From: Streptomyces sp. NA04227
GTDB taxonomy: Bacteria > Actinomycetota > Actinomycetes > Streptomycetales > Streptomycetaceae
NCBI RefSeq assembly: GCF_013364195.1
Contig: NZ_CP054918.1
Coordinates: 5,259,001-5,323,000, forward strand
Direction: 5' to 3'
DNA: 64,000 bases
Positions 26,355-35,103 of the stretch are shown piece by piece. The notes beneath the pieces are model-generated. The model saw only the letters and a program-made list of their open reading frames with translations, ran no database searches and was not told the origin of the DNA. The position numbers and the translations under genes were made by a program. The first letter of the stretch is position 1, and every line of letters begins with the position of its first letter.

Positions 26355-26638
26355 GGTGGTCACCTTTCTCCGGGGGAGGTCCACTACGCATCCTCCGCCC
26401 GAAGTCACCTGCAAGGTGTCGCCACGCTGAGTCCGACGCGAGCACCTCGGTATGGGCGGTGAGCCTGCGGGGCCGGGCCGGGGCAGGCCTGCGTGACTCC
26501 GGGCACCGTGTCGAGCACCACGGAAGCCGTGACTCGTTGTAGGGCACGAGCAGGCGGTTCAACTCTCGCTATCTCTCGGTCCGATGACCGAGGGAGTCAG
26601 GCACATGCAATGCACAAATCTCGAAGGGGGAAGGGAAC

Positions 26639-29308
26639 GTGACCGCGTTGGCACGGTGGTGTTTCAGACACCGGCTTGTGGTGCTCTTGCTATGGGTGGG
26701 GGCGCTCTTGGGACTGGGAACGGGAAGCGGGGTGAGCGGTGCCGACTACTCGAACGTCTTTTCCCTGCCCGGCACCGACTCCACTCGCGCAAGTGAGCTG
26801 CTGACCAAGGCCTTTCCCGAGCGAGGCGGCGACACGGACACGATTGTCTGGCGCGCCGAAGGGGGTTCGGTACGCGACCCCGTGGTGCGCGCCGGAATCG
26901 AGCCCGCGCTCGCCGAGATCGCTCGGATGCCCGGAGTCGGCGAGCTGAGCAGCCCGTACGAGAAGGGGCCGGCCGCGGCTGCGCAGATCAGCGGCGAGGG
27001 ACACATCGCCTTTGCACAGCTCACCTTCACCGAGCAGGCGAACGCCGTGCCCAAGAAGCTCGTGGAGGACGTGGTCGACACGGCACGAGCCGCCCAGACC
27101 GACGGGCTGAAGGTCGAGCTGGGTGGTCAGGCGATCACCAGGACCCAGGAACCTCCCACCGGAGTCTCCGAGATCGTGGGCATCGTAGCGGCGGCGATCG
27201 TGCTGTTCCTCGCCTTTGGCTCCCTGTTCTCGATGTCCCTGCCGATCGTCGTCGCCATCTTCGGAGTGGGCACCGGCCTGTCGGCGACCACCTTGCTGAG
27301 CCACGTCACCGATGTACCCGAAGTGGCCCCGTTGCTGGGCTCGTTGATCGGGCTGGGGGTGGGCATCGACTACGCCCTGTTCATCGTCACGCGGCACCGA
27401 CGCAGTCTCCTGCGGGGCCGTGCTCCGGAGGATTCGGCGGTAACGGCGCTCAACACGTCCGGCCGTGCGGTGCTGTTCGCGGGTGGCACGGTATGCATCG
27501 CGCTCGCGGGCATGCTCGTGATGAACATGCGATTCCTCGACGGTGTCGTGCTGGCCACTTCCCTGACCGTGGTGATGAGCGTCCTCGCGGCGATCACCCT
27601 GCTGCCCGCGATGCTGGGCCTGCTCGGCCCGCGTGTGCTGAGCAGGCGCCAGCGCCGCCGTCTCGCCGCCGAAGGTCCGGCGCCCGCCGAAACGCGTGGA
27701 CTCGCGGCCCGTTGGGCGTCGTGTGTCCAACGGCGGCCCCGGTCGCTCGCCCTGCTCGCCGTCACGGTGATGGCCGTACTCGCGGTGCCGGTGCTCTCGC
27801 TGCGCCTCGGAGCCACGGACCAGGGCAACCACGGAGAGGACACCACCACACGACAGGCGTACGACCTGCTTGCCGAAGGGTTCGGACCCGGGTTCAACGG
27901 ACCACTGCAAGTCGTCGTCGAAGGGGCCGAAACCGCCGACCTGGTCCGCCGGTTGGGCGAGACGAAGGGGGTGGCACAAGTGGCCGCAGCCCCTGCCGAG
28001 CGCGGTGTCACGGTGATTCAGGTCGTACCGACCACCTCACCCCAGGATGCGGAGACCGACCGGCTCATCGACGCACTGCGCGAGGACGTCATTCCGACCT
28101 CTGGTGCCCGGGCCCATGTCGGTGGCGTAACAGCAGTGTTCAAGGACTTCTCGACGGTCACGGGCGAGCGCCTGCCGTACTTTGTGGCAGCCATCATCGG
28201 GCTGGGCTTCGTCCTGCTGATGATCGCCTTTCGGTCCCTGCTCGTCCCGTTGACGGCAGCCTTGATGAACCTCGTCGCGGCGGCCGCTTCGTTCGGTGTC
28301 CTGGTGGCGGTGTTCCAGTGGGGCTGGGGCGCCGAGGCACTCGGTGTCGGCAAGGAGGGGCCGATCGCCGCCTTCCTGCCGGTGATCATGCTGTCGCTGC
28401 TCTTCGGGCTCTCGATGGACTACCAGGTGTTCCTGGTGAGCCGGATGCACGAGGAGTGGGTGCACACAAGGGACAACGCCCGTGCGGTCCGTGTGGGCCT
28501 CGCCGAGAGCAGCCGCGTCATCACCTGCGCGGCACTCATCATGATCTGTGTGTTCTCCGCGTTCGTGCTCAGCGGCGACGTGGAAGGCGCGATGGCCGGG
28601 GGCAGTCTGGCGGCCGCCGTCGCCTTGGATGCCTTCGTCCTGCGTATGGCCTTGGTCCCGGCCATGATGCATCTGCTCGGCAGGGCCAACTGGTGGCTGC
28701 CGGGCCGGCTCGACAAGCGCATGCCGCACCTGGCGGTGGAGCCGGCCGATGTGACGGAAGCAGGCAGCCAACGGCCCTACGCCGATCGGGGATCCGCTCC
28801 TCCTGGCCCGCGTTTCGAGGATCTGACCGTTCAGGAAGCGAGCCTCCTGCTCCGGCAAGGAGAAGGCCTGCCGGAGCGGGCTGGAGCAGATGAGGCACCG
28901 AACGGAAGCGCGAAGCCGGCGGACGACGAGCTGCTGTTGGCCGATGACTCGGTGTTGAAGAACGCCGGGAGCGGCCCGGGTGGCGAGCCGAGGCGAGGGC
29001 GGAACACAGACGCCACGCAGGACCTCAGGCCGGGTCCCCGCGTGGTGCACGGGGCCGTGCGGACGGGGGACGGACGACCGGCCGTCGGCAGCGTGCTCAC
29101 TCTGATGTCGACGGGAGGGCGTCAACTCGACCGCAGTCTCGCCCTGTCGGACGGTTCGTACCTGATCACCGCTCCAGCGTCCGGCACCTATCTGCTCGCC
29201 GTGACCGCACATGGACAGGGATCGGACGCGCGGCACATCACGGTCGGCGACGTGCCGCTGATGTGTGACATCAACCTGGTGCGAGAGGAGGCCGGGGCCA
29301 TGAGCTGA
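26639..29308 (+). CDS. MMPL-family transporter with C-terminal carboxypeptidase-regulatory-like domain
   Basis: An 889-residue RND-superfamily permease exporting lipids or drugs. It has the two-fold MMPL layout: helix 1 (RLVVLLLWVGALLGLG), an extracytoplasmic loop, five helices (about residues 180-330, with GLGVGIDYALFIVTRHR), a second loop, and five more helices (about 515-690, with LSMDYQVFLVSRMHEEW). After about residue 700 comes a disordered acidic linker and then residues about 799-889 forming a small beta domain, GAVRTGDGRPAVGSVLTLMS, and SDGSYLITAPASGTYLLAVT, of the carboxypeptidase-regulatory/Cna-B-like type, predicted to be cytoplasmic. GTG 26639 has GGGGGAAGGG upstream. Confidence 0.93.
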   Translation: MTALARWCFRHRLVVLLLWVGALLGLGTGSGVSGADYSNVFSLPGTDSTRASELLTKAFPERGGDTDTIVWRAEGGSVRDPVVRAGIEPALAEIARMPGVGELSSPYEKGPAAAAQISGEGHIAFAQLTFTEQANAVPKKLVEDVVDTARAAQTDGLKVELGGQAITRTQEPPTGVSEIVGIVAAAIVLFLAFGSLFSMSLPIVVAIFGVGTGLSATTLLSHVTDVPEVAPLLGSLIGLGVGIDYALFIVTRHRRSLLRGRAPEDSAVTALNTSGRAVLFAGGTVCIALAGMLVMNMRFLDGVVLATSLTVVMSVLAAITLLPAMLGLLGPRVLSRRQRRRLAAEGPAPAETRGLAARWASCVQRRPRSLALLAVTVMAVLAVPVLSLRLGATDQGNHGEDTTTRQAYDLLAEGFGPGFNGPLQVVVEGAETADLVRRLGETKGVAQVAAAPAERGVTVIQVVPTTSPQDAETDRLIDALREDVIPTSGARAHVGGVTAVFKDFSTVTGERLPYFVAAIIGLGFVLLMIAFRSLLVPLTAALMNLVAAAASFGVLVAVFQWGWGAEALGVGKEGPIAAFLPVIMLSLLFGLSMDYQVFLVSRMHEEWVHTRDNARAVRVGLAESSRVITCAALIMICVFSAFVLSGDVEGAMAGGSLAAAVALDAFVLRMALVPAMMHLLGRANWWLPGRLDKRMPHLAVEPADVTEAGSQRPYADRGSAPPGPRFEDLTVQEASLLLRQGEGLPERAGADEAPNGSAKPADDELLLADDSVLKNAGSGPGGEPRRGRNTDATQDLRPGPRVVHGAVRTGDGRPAVGSVLTLMSTGGRQLDRSLALSDGSYLITAPASGTYLLAVTAHGQGSDARHITVGDVPLMCDINLVREEAGAMS

Positions 29309-29467
29309 GCAACTGAAGGGCGACGGTCGGCTCTTGGCGCATCGCGTCCGGCACGGCGCGCGTTCGGCATGGAGCGTGATCCGGTTCCCGTATCCGCCGG
29401 AGGCCCCACACCGGGCCGCTCCTCGTGCCTCGGCGGAACGCCCCGCCCCGTACGGCAGTATCACCGC

Positions 29468-30037
29468 ATGCGAGATGAAGCGTCGGTGGTGCCGGTGACG
29501 ACCTCCCAGTGGTCCGATGTCGAGGAACTCCTCGGCAGAAGGGGCGCGGTGAAGGGCTGTTGGTGCATGTTCTTCCGGCTGACACCGCAGGAGCGCAAGA
29601 CCCAGTGGGGCGAGGGCAATCGCCAGGCTCTCAGGGAGCTCGTCGCGGCGGGGCGGGAGCCCGGGCTCGTCGCCTACCGGGAGGGCAGCCCGGCGGGCTG
29701 GGTGTCCGTCGCTCCCCGGGAGGAGTTCTGCCGTCTCGACCGTTCGCCGGTGAGCAAGCCGGTGGACGACCGGCCGGTGTGGGCGCTGGTGTGTCTGTAC
29801 GTGGCGCGGGAGCACCGTGGTCGGGGCGTGGCACGGGAGCTGGTACGCGGTGCTGTGGACTTCGCGGCCGCGCGCGGGGCGAAGACAGTGGAGGCCTACC
29901 CGGTCGACGACACCCTGGGCACGGTCACCGCGGACGAGGCCTTCCACGGCGTGGTCAGTCTGCTCGCCGACGAGGGGTTCCAGGAGGTGGCACGTCGGAC
30001 GCCGAAGAGGCCCGTGATGCGACGCGAGATCGGCTGA
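29468..30037 (+). CDS. GNAT-family N-acetyltransferase
   Basis: A 189-residue GCN5-related acetyltransferase. The N-terminal KGCWCMFFRLTPQERK belongs to a recurring GNAT subfamily in actinomycetes. ALVCLYVAREHRGRGVAREL is motif A, with the acetyl-CoA pyrophosphate loop RGRGVA, and EAYPVDD follows. The acceptor is unknown. It lies 160 bases after the MMPL gene on the same strand and converges with the TetR operon, the gap being 21 bases. Confidence 0.88.
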   Translation: MRDEASVVPVTTSQWSDVEELLGRRGAVKGCWCMFFRLTPQERKTQWGEGNRQALRELVAAGREPGLVAYREGSPAGWVSVAPREEFCRLDRSPVSKPVDDRPVWALVCLYVAREHRGRGVARELVRGAVDFAAARGAKTVEAYPVDDTLGTVTADEAFHGVVSLLADEGFQEVARRTPKRPVMRREIG

Positions 30038-30058
30038 CTGATATGCGCCGGGCGGCTC

Positions 30059-30913
30059 TCAGGGGCCCGACGGCTCGGCGGAAGGCGGGCTCGTCACCCC
30101 GCGGTCCACGCCGCCGCCCTCCCCGGTCATGCCGGGAAGGAAGTCCGTGAACAGCTCGTGGACTTCACGGACGAGCGGCCGGAGTACACGGAAGCGGGCC
30201 AGGGCCACACCGCGAGTGGTCAGGCGGGCGCCGCGGTCCGCGAGGCGGCGGCTGCGACGATGCCCCTCGGAACGGTCGAAGACCCAGTAGAGGACGAGGC
30301 CCATCTGGGAGAGCCACATCAACTCGGGGAGAATCTCGCGGAGTTCGGCCGGAACCTTGCCCTTGGCCCCGGCCAGTACCTGCCGGTGCACCTCGATGGC
30401 GGCCTCGCGGGCATGCTCGGATTCCGGGGAGAAGGGGCTGAGTGGGCTCTCCGGGTCGGCGGCGTTCTTGAAGAACTGCGCCGCGAACTCGTGGTAGGGC
30501 TCGGCGATGTCCAGCCAGATGTGCAGGACCCCCGCCAACCGTGACTCGAGGTCGGTCTCCTTCTCCAGGACAGGGACGACACGCCGTTGGTGCTCGTCGG
30601 CGATCCGGTCGTAGAAGCCCTGAATGAGGTGCTCTTTACCGGCGAAGTAGTAGTAGGCGTTGCCGACCGAGACTCCGGCTTCCTTGGCGATCGCCCGCAT
30701 GGTGGTCTTGTCGTAGCCGCGCTCCTGGAAGAGGCGCATCGCGGTTTCCAGGATCAGGGTGCGAGTCTGCTCGCTCTTCTCGGTCTTCGCGGTCCGGCCG
30801 ACTTCATCGGCGGTCCGGGCGGGTGAGTCCCCGCCCGGCGGAGCTCCGGCTCCGGCCGCTCCGTCGGGTTTCGTCCCGGGATCCGGCGTCGGGGATTCGT
30901 TCGCAGCTGGCAC
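30059..30913 (-). CDS. TetR-family repressor, last gene of a three-gene operon
   Basis: A 284-residue regulator. The first 45 residues are disordered; the TetR DNA-binding domain follows (about 48-95: TLILETAMRLFQERGYDKTT, MRAIAKEAGVSVGNAYYYFA, GKEHLIQGFYDRI). The helical ligand domain runs to about 260. The start lies nine bases after the DCC-family gene, so it is in the operon led by the small membrane protein. Two palindromes TTGAACNCGTTCAA-type at the operon promoter are the obvious operator candidates, implying autorepression; ligand unknown. Confidence 0.92.
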   Translation of the reverse strand: MPAANESPTPDPGTKPDGAAGAGAPPGGDSPARTADEVGRTAKTEKSEQTRTLILETAMRLFQERGYDKTTMRAIAKEAGVSVGNAYYYFAGKEHLIQGFYDRIADEHQRRVVPVLEKETDLESRLAGVLHIWLDIAEPYHEFAAQFFKNAADPESPLSPFSPESEHAREAAIEVHRQVLAGAKGKVPAELREILPELMWLSQMGLVLYWVFDRSEGHRRSRRLADRGARLTTRGVALARFRVLRPLVREVHELFTDFLPGMTGEGGGVDRGVTSPPSAEPSGP

Positions 30914-30922
30914 AGAGCGAGC

Positions 30923-31462
30923 CTAACCAGTCCCGCAGCTGTCGTCGGCACAGCCCGTACCGGTGAAGGACCAGCCGCTGCCGGGAGCGTACGACCAGCC
31001 GTCCTCACGCCGGTAGACGCCTCCACCCCATCCGGGCCCCGGCGGACTCGTCCGGGCCGGTGCCCCGTAAACGCCGCGGGACTCACGCCACTTGGCCGCG
31101 GCGAGCACCGCGCCGCGGGCGAATCTCGCGCCGGTGGGGCTGCTGAGGTAGTGGGAGGTCTCGCGGTATTCCGACAGTGCCCAGAGCACGACGACCCAGG
31201 CGGCGGAGTCCGTGTACACCTGGCCCTGGTCGCCGACGACGGTGATCTCCTTCAGCGTGGCCATGTGGTCCAGGGCGGGGAACAGCCGTCGTGCTTCCTC
31301 GGAGGCGGCCGGGACCAGGCGCAGCGGTACCAGCTGGCGTTGCCTTCGCAGCCACTTGCCGACATGCGCGCAGAGCGAGCAGTTGGGGTCGTAGAGGACC
31401 GTGAGCCCGAGCACCGGGACGCGCGCGGCATCCCGGTCACGGTGTGCGGAGGGCGGGATCAT
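30923..31462 (-). CDS. DCC-family (DUF393) thiol-disulfide oxidoreductase-like protein
   Basis: A 179-residue protein with the defining motif near its start, VLYDPNCSLCAHVGKWLRRQ (D-x-x-C-x-x-C), and a thioredoxin-like fold through about residue 115. The C-terminus contains Gly/Trp/Tyr-rich sequence ending in CADDSCGTG, a second cysteine pair. DCC proteins are presumed redox or membrane-associated electron carriers. Its ATG overlaps the stop of the upstream membrane protein (ATGA), and the TetR gene follows directly. Confidence 0.87.
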   Translation of the reverse strand: MIPPSAHRDRDAARVPVLGLTVLYDPNCSLCAHVGKWLRRQRQLVPLRLVPAASEEARRLFPALDHMATLKEITVVGDQGQVYTDSAAWVVVLWALSEYRETSHYLSSPTGARFARGAVLAAAKWRESRGVYGAPARTSPPGPGWGGGVYRREDGWSYAPGSGWSFTGTGCADDSCGTG

Positions 31463-31866
31463 GCCCGTCCCTCCGGCGCCAGCCAGCCCTGCGGCGGGAC
31501 CGGGGGAAGCTGCTCGCGCTCCAGGACTCCCCGGCGGCGGATCTTGTTGAGAACCCACACATTGGCGAGGTGCAGCACGCCGAGAACCAGGAGGACGACG
31601 CCGAGCTTGGTCGACAGTGCCTCGAAGATCCCGCGGGTGTTCGTGATCTCCTCGTCGGCGTTCAGGTAGAGCGCCACGAAGCCGAGGTTCACGAGGTAGA
31701 AGCCCACCACCAGAAGGTGGTTGACGGCGTCGGCGAGCTTGTCGTTGCCGTGCAGTACGTCGGAGAGAAAGATCCGTCCGTTACGGCTGAGTGTGCGGGC
31801 CACCCAGACGGTCAGACTGATGCTGACCAGCAGGTAGATGATGTAGGCGACCACTGTGAGGTCCAT
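31459..31866 (-). CDS. Three-span membrane protein, first gene of TetR operon
   Basis: A 135-residue integral membrane protein with segments VVAYIIYLLVSISLTVWVA, HLLVVGFYLVNLGFVALYL and LGVVLLVLGVLHLANVWVL, short charged loops and a cytoplasmic tail. No catalytic motif is recognised. The ATG 31866 has AAGGGG upstream. With the DCC protein it may form a small membrane redox pair; that is inferred from the operon. Expression should be controlled by the tandem palindromes at 31880-31938. Confidence 0.82.
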   Translation of the reverse strand: MDLTVVAYIIYLLVSISLTVWVARTLSRNGRIFLSDVLHGNDKLADAVNHLLVVGFYLVNLGFVALYLNADEEITNTRGIFEALSTKLGVVLLVLGVLHLANVWVLNKIRRRGVLEREQLPPVPPQGWLAPEGRA

Positions 31867-31879
31867 GTTCCACCCCTTC

Positions 31880-31938
31880 TTGAACGCGTTCAAAACGCTG
31901 TACGTGAAGACCATAGAACTGTTTTTGAACACGTTCAA
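31880..31938 (-). promoter_or_regulatory. Promoter with two TetR-type operators
   Basis: Two 14-bp palindromes lie 45 bases apart: TTGAACGCGTTCAA (31880-31893, perfect) and TTGAACACGTTCAA (31925-31938, one central mismatch). Reading the minus strand, the distal palindrome supplies a -35 TTGAAC (31938-31933), followed by a 17-base spacer and a -10 TATGGT (31915-31910). The proximal palindrome lies just after the expected transcription start. This geometry would block both RNA polymerase binding and escape. The TetR gene at the end of the operon is the likely ligand. Confidence 0.85.
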
Positions 31939-32320
31939 GTGGGGTGGGGCTTCTCAACTGCCTGTGTGACGCGGTGCACTTCGCTCCGGCGTGGAGTGGC
32001 TGCGCCGACTTCCTCCGGAGAGAGGGGCAGGGGGTGACGTCGGCGGGGTCGAACGTGGACGGGTGGGTGCGCGAAGCATGCTGCGCGCATCGGGTTTCTG
32101 TGGCTTCGTGCCTGAACTCAGAAGGGTTGAGAGTTGGAGAGGGTTGTCGGGAGTCCCCAACTCGCACCTGCGGGTGGGTAGGAGCGAGTGACCGCCGCCG
32201 CGAGGGTGCGCGCCACAAGTGCTACCCGCCGCAGCTCGGGTCTCCGGGTGCCCCCGCTCCGCCGACCTCGGTCGAGGCCTCCGTCACCGCGCGGTCGCGA
32301 TCATCCACATAGGACTGCGG
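31939..32320. other. Intergenic region without recognisable gene
   Basis: About 380 bases between the TetR operon promoter and the maleylpyruvate isomerase-like gene. Short open frames exist on both strands but none has conserved sequence, a good ribosome site or a signal peptide. It may hold a decayed gene or 5' regulatory DNA. Confidence 0.5.
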
Positions 32321-32343
32321 AGACATTCCTATGTGGAATGTCT
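32321..32343. promoter_or_regulatory. Perfect inverted repeat upstream of MDMPI gene
   Basis: AGACATTCC (32321-32329) and GGAATGTCT (32335-32343) are exact complements around a 5-base spacer. A TTGACG hexamer begins within the repeat's right edge (about 32343), and the preferred start codon is at 32379. An operator overlapping the -35 region is the natural reading; the PadR regulator two genes on is one candidate ligand. Confidence 0.6.
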
Positions 32344-32378
32344 TGACGCTGCCGGAACCAGCCCTCACTCTGCTGTCC

Positions 32379-33272
32379 ATGACTGACACCGGGACCAGTG
32401 ACCCACGGCGTAACGTCGTCGTTGAAGTGGACTTGGCGGCGCTTCGTGCCGCGTTGGAGCGGGAGGCTCACCGCGTGCGGGGGCTGGCGCGCACGGCGCG
32501 CACGCTCTCCGCGCCGGTCCCCGGGCTGGAGTGGGACACCGGGAAGCTGCTCACGCATCTCGTCATGGTCTACCGGGCCTTCGCCATAGCCGTGCGTGGC
32601 GAGGACTTCGAGGCCGCGCTGGAGGAGGCGAAGCAGTCGGCGCTGCTCCGGCTGACCGGGCGCCTCGACAAGGTGATCGGCCAGATCAATGACGTGATGG
32701 CCGAGTTGGTGGTCTTCGAGAACGCGGACGAGGCCGCCGACGCGCTGGAGCAGGAAGCCACCGCCCTGTGCACGGCGTTGGCCGCGGAGACGGATCCGCA
32801 CCGCAGGGTGTCGACACCGTGGTACGGGGAGGGCGCCACCCGCACGGTGGCGACGGCCGCAGCCTTGGCGCTGAACGAGACCCTGCTGCACGGGATCGAT
32901 CTGGCCCGGGCCGTCGGAGCGGCGGAGACCGTGCCGCACGACGCCGCCGCTCTCGCGGCGCCGCTCGTGATGTCGGAGATGCTGCCCGAACTCCTGGACC
33001 TCGATGCCGCCGAGGGGTTCAAGGGGCACTTCGGCGTCGCCCTGCGCGGCTCGCAGCGGTTCGTCGTCAGCGTCGCGGAGGGCAGGGCGTGGAGCAGTCG
33101 GTGGGAGGAGCAGCGCCGGGACTGCGTCATGTCGATGCGCCCCGGGACGGCCCTCCTGCTCGGCATGCGCCGCATCCCGTTGTGGCGGGCGATGGCGACG
33201 GGCGGGGTCGTCTCGTACGGTCGTATGCCGTGGAAGGCGATGCAGTTCCCGAAGCTCTTCGTCTCGGCCTGA
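32379..33272 (+). CDS. Maleylpyruvate isomerase family/SCP2-like mycothiol-dependent protein
   Basis: A 297-residue DinB-fold protein of the actinobacterial MDMPI group. VPGLEWDTGKLLTHLVMVYR contains the helix with metal-binding His, and NETLLHGIDLARA carries the later His-Asp pair. The C-terminal part (about 200-297) resembles a sterol-carrier-like domain seen in the family. Members use mycothiol in isomerisation or detoxification; the substrate is unknown. ATG 32379 is preferred since ATG 32331 lies inside an inverted repeat; no strong Shine-Dalgarno is visible, consistent with a short or absent leader. Confidence 0.82.
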   Translation: MTDTGTSDPRRNVVVEVDLAALRAALEREAHRVRGLARTARTLSAPVPGLEWDTGKLLTHLVMVYRAFAIAVRGEDFEAALEEAKQSALLRLTGRLDKVIGQINDVMAELVVFENADEAADALEQEATALCTALAAETDPHRRVSTPWYGEGATRTVATAAALALNETLLHGIDLARAVGAAETVPHDAAALAAPLVMSEMLPELLDLDAAEGFKGHFGVALRGSQRFVVSVAEGRAWSSRWEEQRRDCVMSMRPGTALLLGMRRIPLWRAMATGGVVSYGRMPWKAMQFPKLFVSA

Positions 33273-33430
33273 GGTCCGACGGCGGTGGGCCCTGCTTCGG
33301 CCGAGACACTGGTGGCCGGAGCGCAGTTGACCGCACGGACATGGGCGCGCCCGACATTGATCGCGTCGTGTTGACTGAACTCCCGTTGACCGAGCAATTA
33401 TTGACCCACGACCGTCAGGACTGAAGAGAC

Positions 33431-34153
33431 GTGTCCACCGACCCACGCCGGTCCGCACCCGGCCCGGCCGACCCCGGCCCCGACCCCGGCTCAGGCCCCG
33501 TCGACCCCGCGGCCGCCGCCCCGGCCTCCCGTCCGCGTGACCCCGGGGCGGCCGAGGTCAACGCAACCGCCGCCTCCCTGCTCGGCTTTCTGCACGACGG
33601 GCCGAAGACGGGCTGGGACCTGTGTGCCGCCGCGGAGCAGGTGATCGGGCCGTTCTGGTCGCTCACGCGGAGCCAGGTGTACCGGGAACTGTCCGCCATG
33701 GCGGAGCGCGGGCTGGTCGAGGCCGGGCCGTCGGGACGGCGTGACCGGAGGCCGTACGGGCTCACCGAGGCGGGCCGCGCGGCCTTCGCCGCCTGGGCGG
33801 AGCAGGGCCCGGGGCAGGCCACGATCCGGCTGCCGCTCCTGTTGTTCGTCACCCTCGGACGGCACATCCCCGCCGAGCAGTTGGCGCGCACGCTCGCTGA
33901 GCAACGCCGTATGCAGGCCGGATCGCTCACCGACTACCTCCGGCTGCGCGACGAACTACGCGAGCACCACGCGGATCCGTATCTGCTCGCCACCCTCGAC
34001 TACGGCATCTCGGTGGCCCGGGCCACCGTCCGCTGGATCGACCGGCTGCCGCCCGAGGTACTCGGCGGAACGGAACCGGCGGAACAGACGGAACAGGCGA
34101 GCCGGACGGGCCAGTCGGCCCAAGCGCGGCAGCACGAGGCGGACGAGGCCTGA
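33431..34153 (+). CDS. PadR-family transcriptional regulator
   Basis: A 240-residue protein. After a Pro/Ala-rich disordered N-terminus (about 40 residues), the PadR winged helix is clear: ASLLGFLHDGPKTGWDLCAA, FWSLTRSQVYRELSAMAERG, LVEAGPSGRRDRRPYGLTEA. The C-terminal dimerisation helices follow (about 120-215), then a Gln/Thr-rich tail. PadR proteins repress exporters or detoxification genes. The GTG start is close to three TTGAC elements (33360-33410) in an AT-richer 158-base region where autoregulation is likely. Confidence 0.9.
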   Translation: MSTDPRRSAPGPADPGPDPGSGPVDPAAAAPASRPRDPGAAEVNATAASLLGFLHDGPKTGWDLCAAAEQVIGPFWSLTRSQVYRELSAMAERGLVEAGPSGRRDRRPYGLTEAGRAAFAAWAEQGPGQATIRLPLLLFVTLGRHIPAEQLARTLAEQRRMQAGSLTDYLRLRDELREHHADPYLLATLDYGISVARATVRWIDRLPPEVLGGTEPAEQTEQASRTGQSAQARQHEADEA

Positions 34154-34245
34154 CCCGACCGCGCAGAACCGGCCGAGTAGAACCTGACCTCGCAGAACCC
34201 GACCGCGCGGCGGACAAGGCACACGACGATGCCCGACACAGCACG

Positions 34246-34276
34246 ACGCCCCGCTCCCAAGCCGGGAGCGGGGCGT
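34246..34276. terminator. Bidirectional hairpin terminator after sdhB
   Basis: ACGCCCCGCTCCC (34246-34258) and its exact complement (34264-34276) form a 13-bp GC stem with a 5-base loop. It lies between the convergent PadR gene and the sdh operon end. Confidence 0.88.
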
Positions 34277-34338
34277 CCGTACTGCTCAACTCCCCCGAAG
34301 GGGAAAGCCGTCGACCGGTGCGGTGACCGGCGACCGGG

Positions 34339-35103
34339 TCAGATGCGGCGCGTGATCAGCGCGCGCTTGACTTCCTGGATGGCCTTGGTGACCTCGATAC
34401 CGCGCGGGCAGGCGTCCGTGCAGTTGAACGTGGTGCGGCAACGCCACACGCCACTGTTGTCGTTGAGGATCTCCAGGCGCTGCTCGCCCGCCTCGTCACG
34501 CGAGTCGAAGATGAAGCGGTGCGCGTTGACGATCGCCGCCGGGCCGAAGTACTGGCCGTCGTTCCAGAACACCGGGCACGAGGACGTGCACGCGGCGCAC
34601 AGGATGCACTTGGTGGTGTCGTCGAAGCGCTCGCGGTCCTTGGCGGACTGCAGCCGCTCGCGGGTGGGCTCGTTCCCGGTGGTGACCAGGAAGGGCATCA
34701 CGTCGCGGTAGGCCTGGAAGAAGGGCTCCATGTCCACGATGAGGTCCTTGAGGACCGTCAGGCCCTTGATGGGCTCGACCGTGATGGGCTTCTCGGGGTT
34801 GAGGTCCTTGATCAGCGTCTTGCAGGCGAGACGGTTCTTGCCGTTGATCCGCATCGCGTCACTGCCGCAGATGCCGTGCGCGCAGGAACGGCGGAAGGTC
34901 AGCGTGCCGTCCAGTTCCCACTTGATCTTGTGCAGACCGTCGAGCACGCGCTCCTTGGGGTCGATCTCCACACGGAAGTCTTCCCAGGTCGCCTCGGCCG
35001 CGACCTCCGGATTGTAACGGCGGATCCGGAAGGTGACCGTGATGTACGGGGAGGCGGCCGACTTGGCCTCCACCTCCGCCTTGTCCATGGTCGGGGTAGC
35101 CAT
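34339..35103 (-). CDS. sdhB: Succinate dehydrogenase iron-sulfur subunit
   Basis: A 254-residue electron-transfer subunit of complex II. The 2Fe-2S ligands lie around residues 74-97 (SCAHGICGSDAM and the later LACKT). The 4Fe-4S and 3Fe-4S ligands are in CILCAACTSSCPV and CRTTFNCTDACPRGIEV. It passes electrons from the FAD of SdhA to menaquinone at the membrane anchors. Start and SdhA stop overlap by one base, so expression is coupled. It is the last gene of sdhCDAB and is followed by a strong hairpin. Confidence 0.98.
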   Translation of the reverse strand: MATPTMDKAEVEAKSAASPYITVTFRIRRYNPEVAAEATWEDFRVEIDPKERVLDGLHKIKWELDGTLTFRRSCAHGICGSDAMRINGKNRLACKTLIKDLNPEKPITVEPIKGLTVLKDLIVDMEPFFQAYRDVMPFLVTTGNEPTRERLQSAKDRERFDDTTKCILCAACTSSCPVFWNDGQYFGPAAIVNAHRFIFDSRDEAGEQRLEILNDNSGVWRCRTTFNCTDACPRGIEVTKAIQEVKRALITRRI

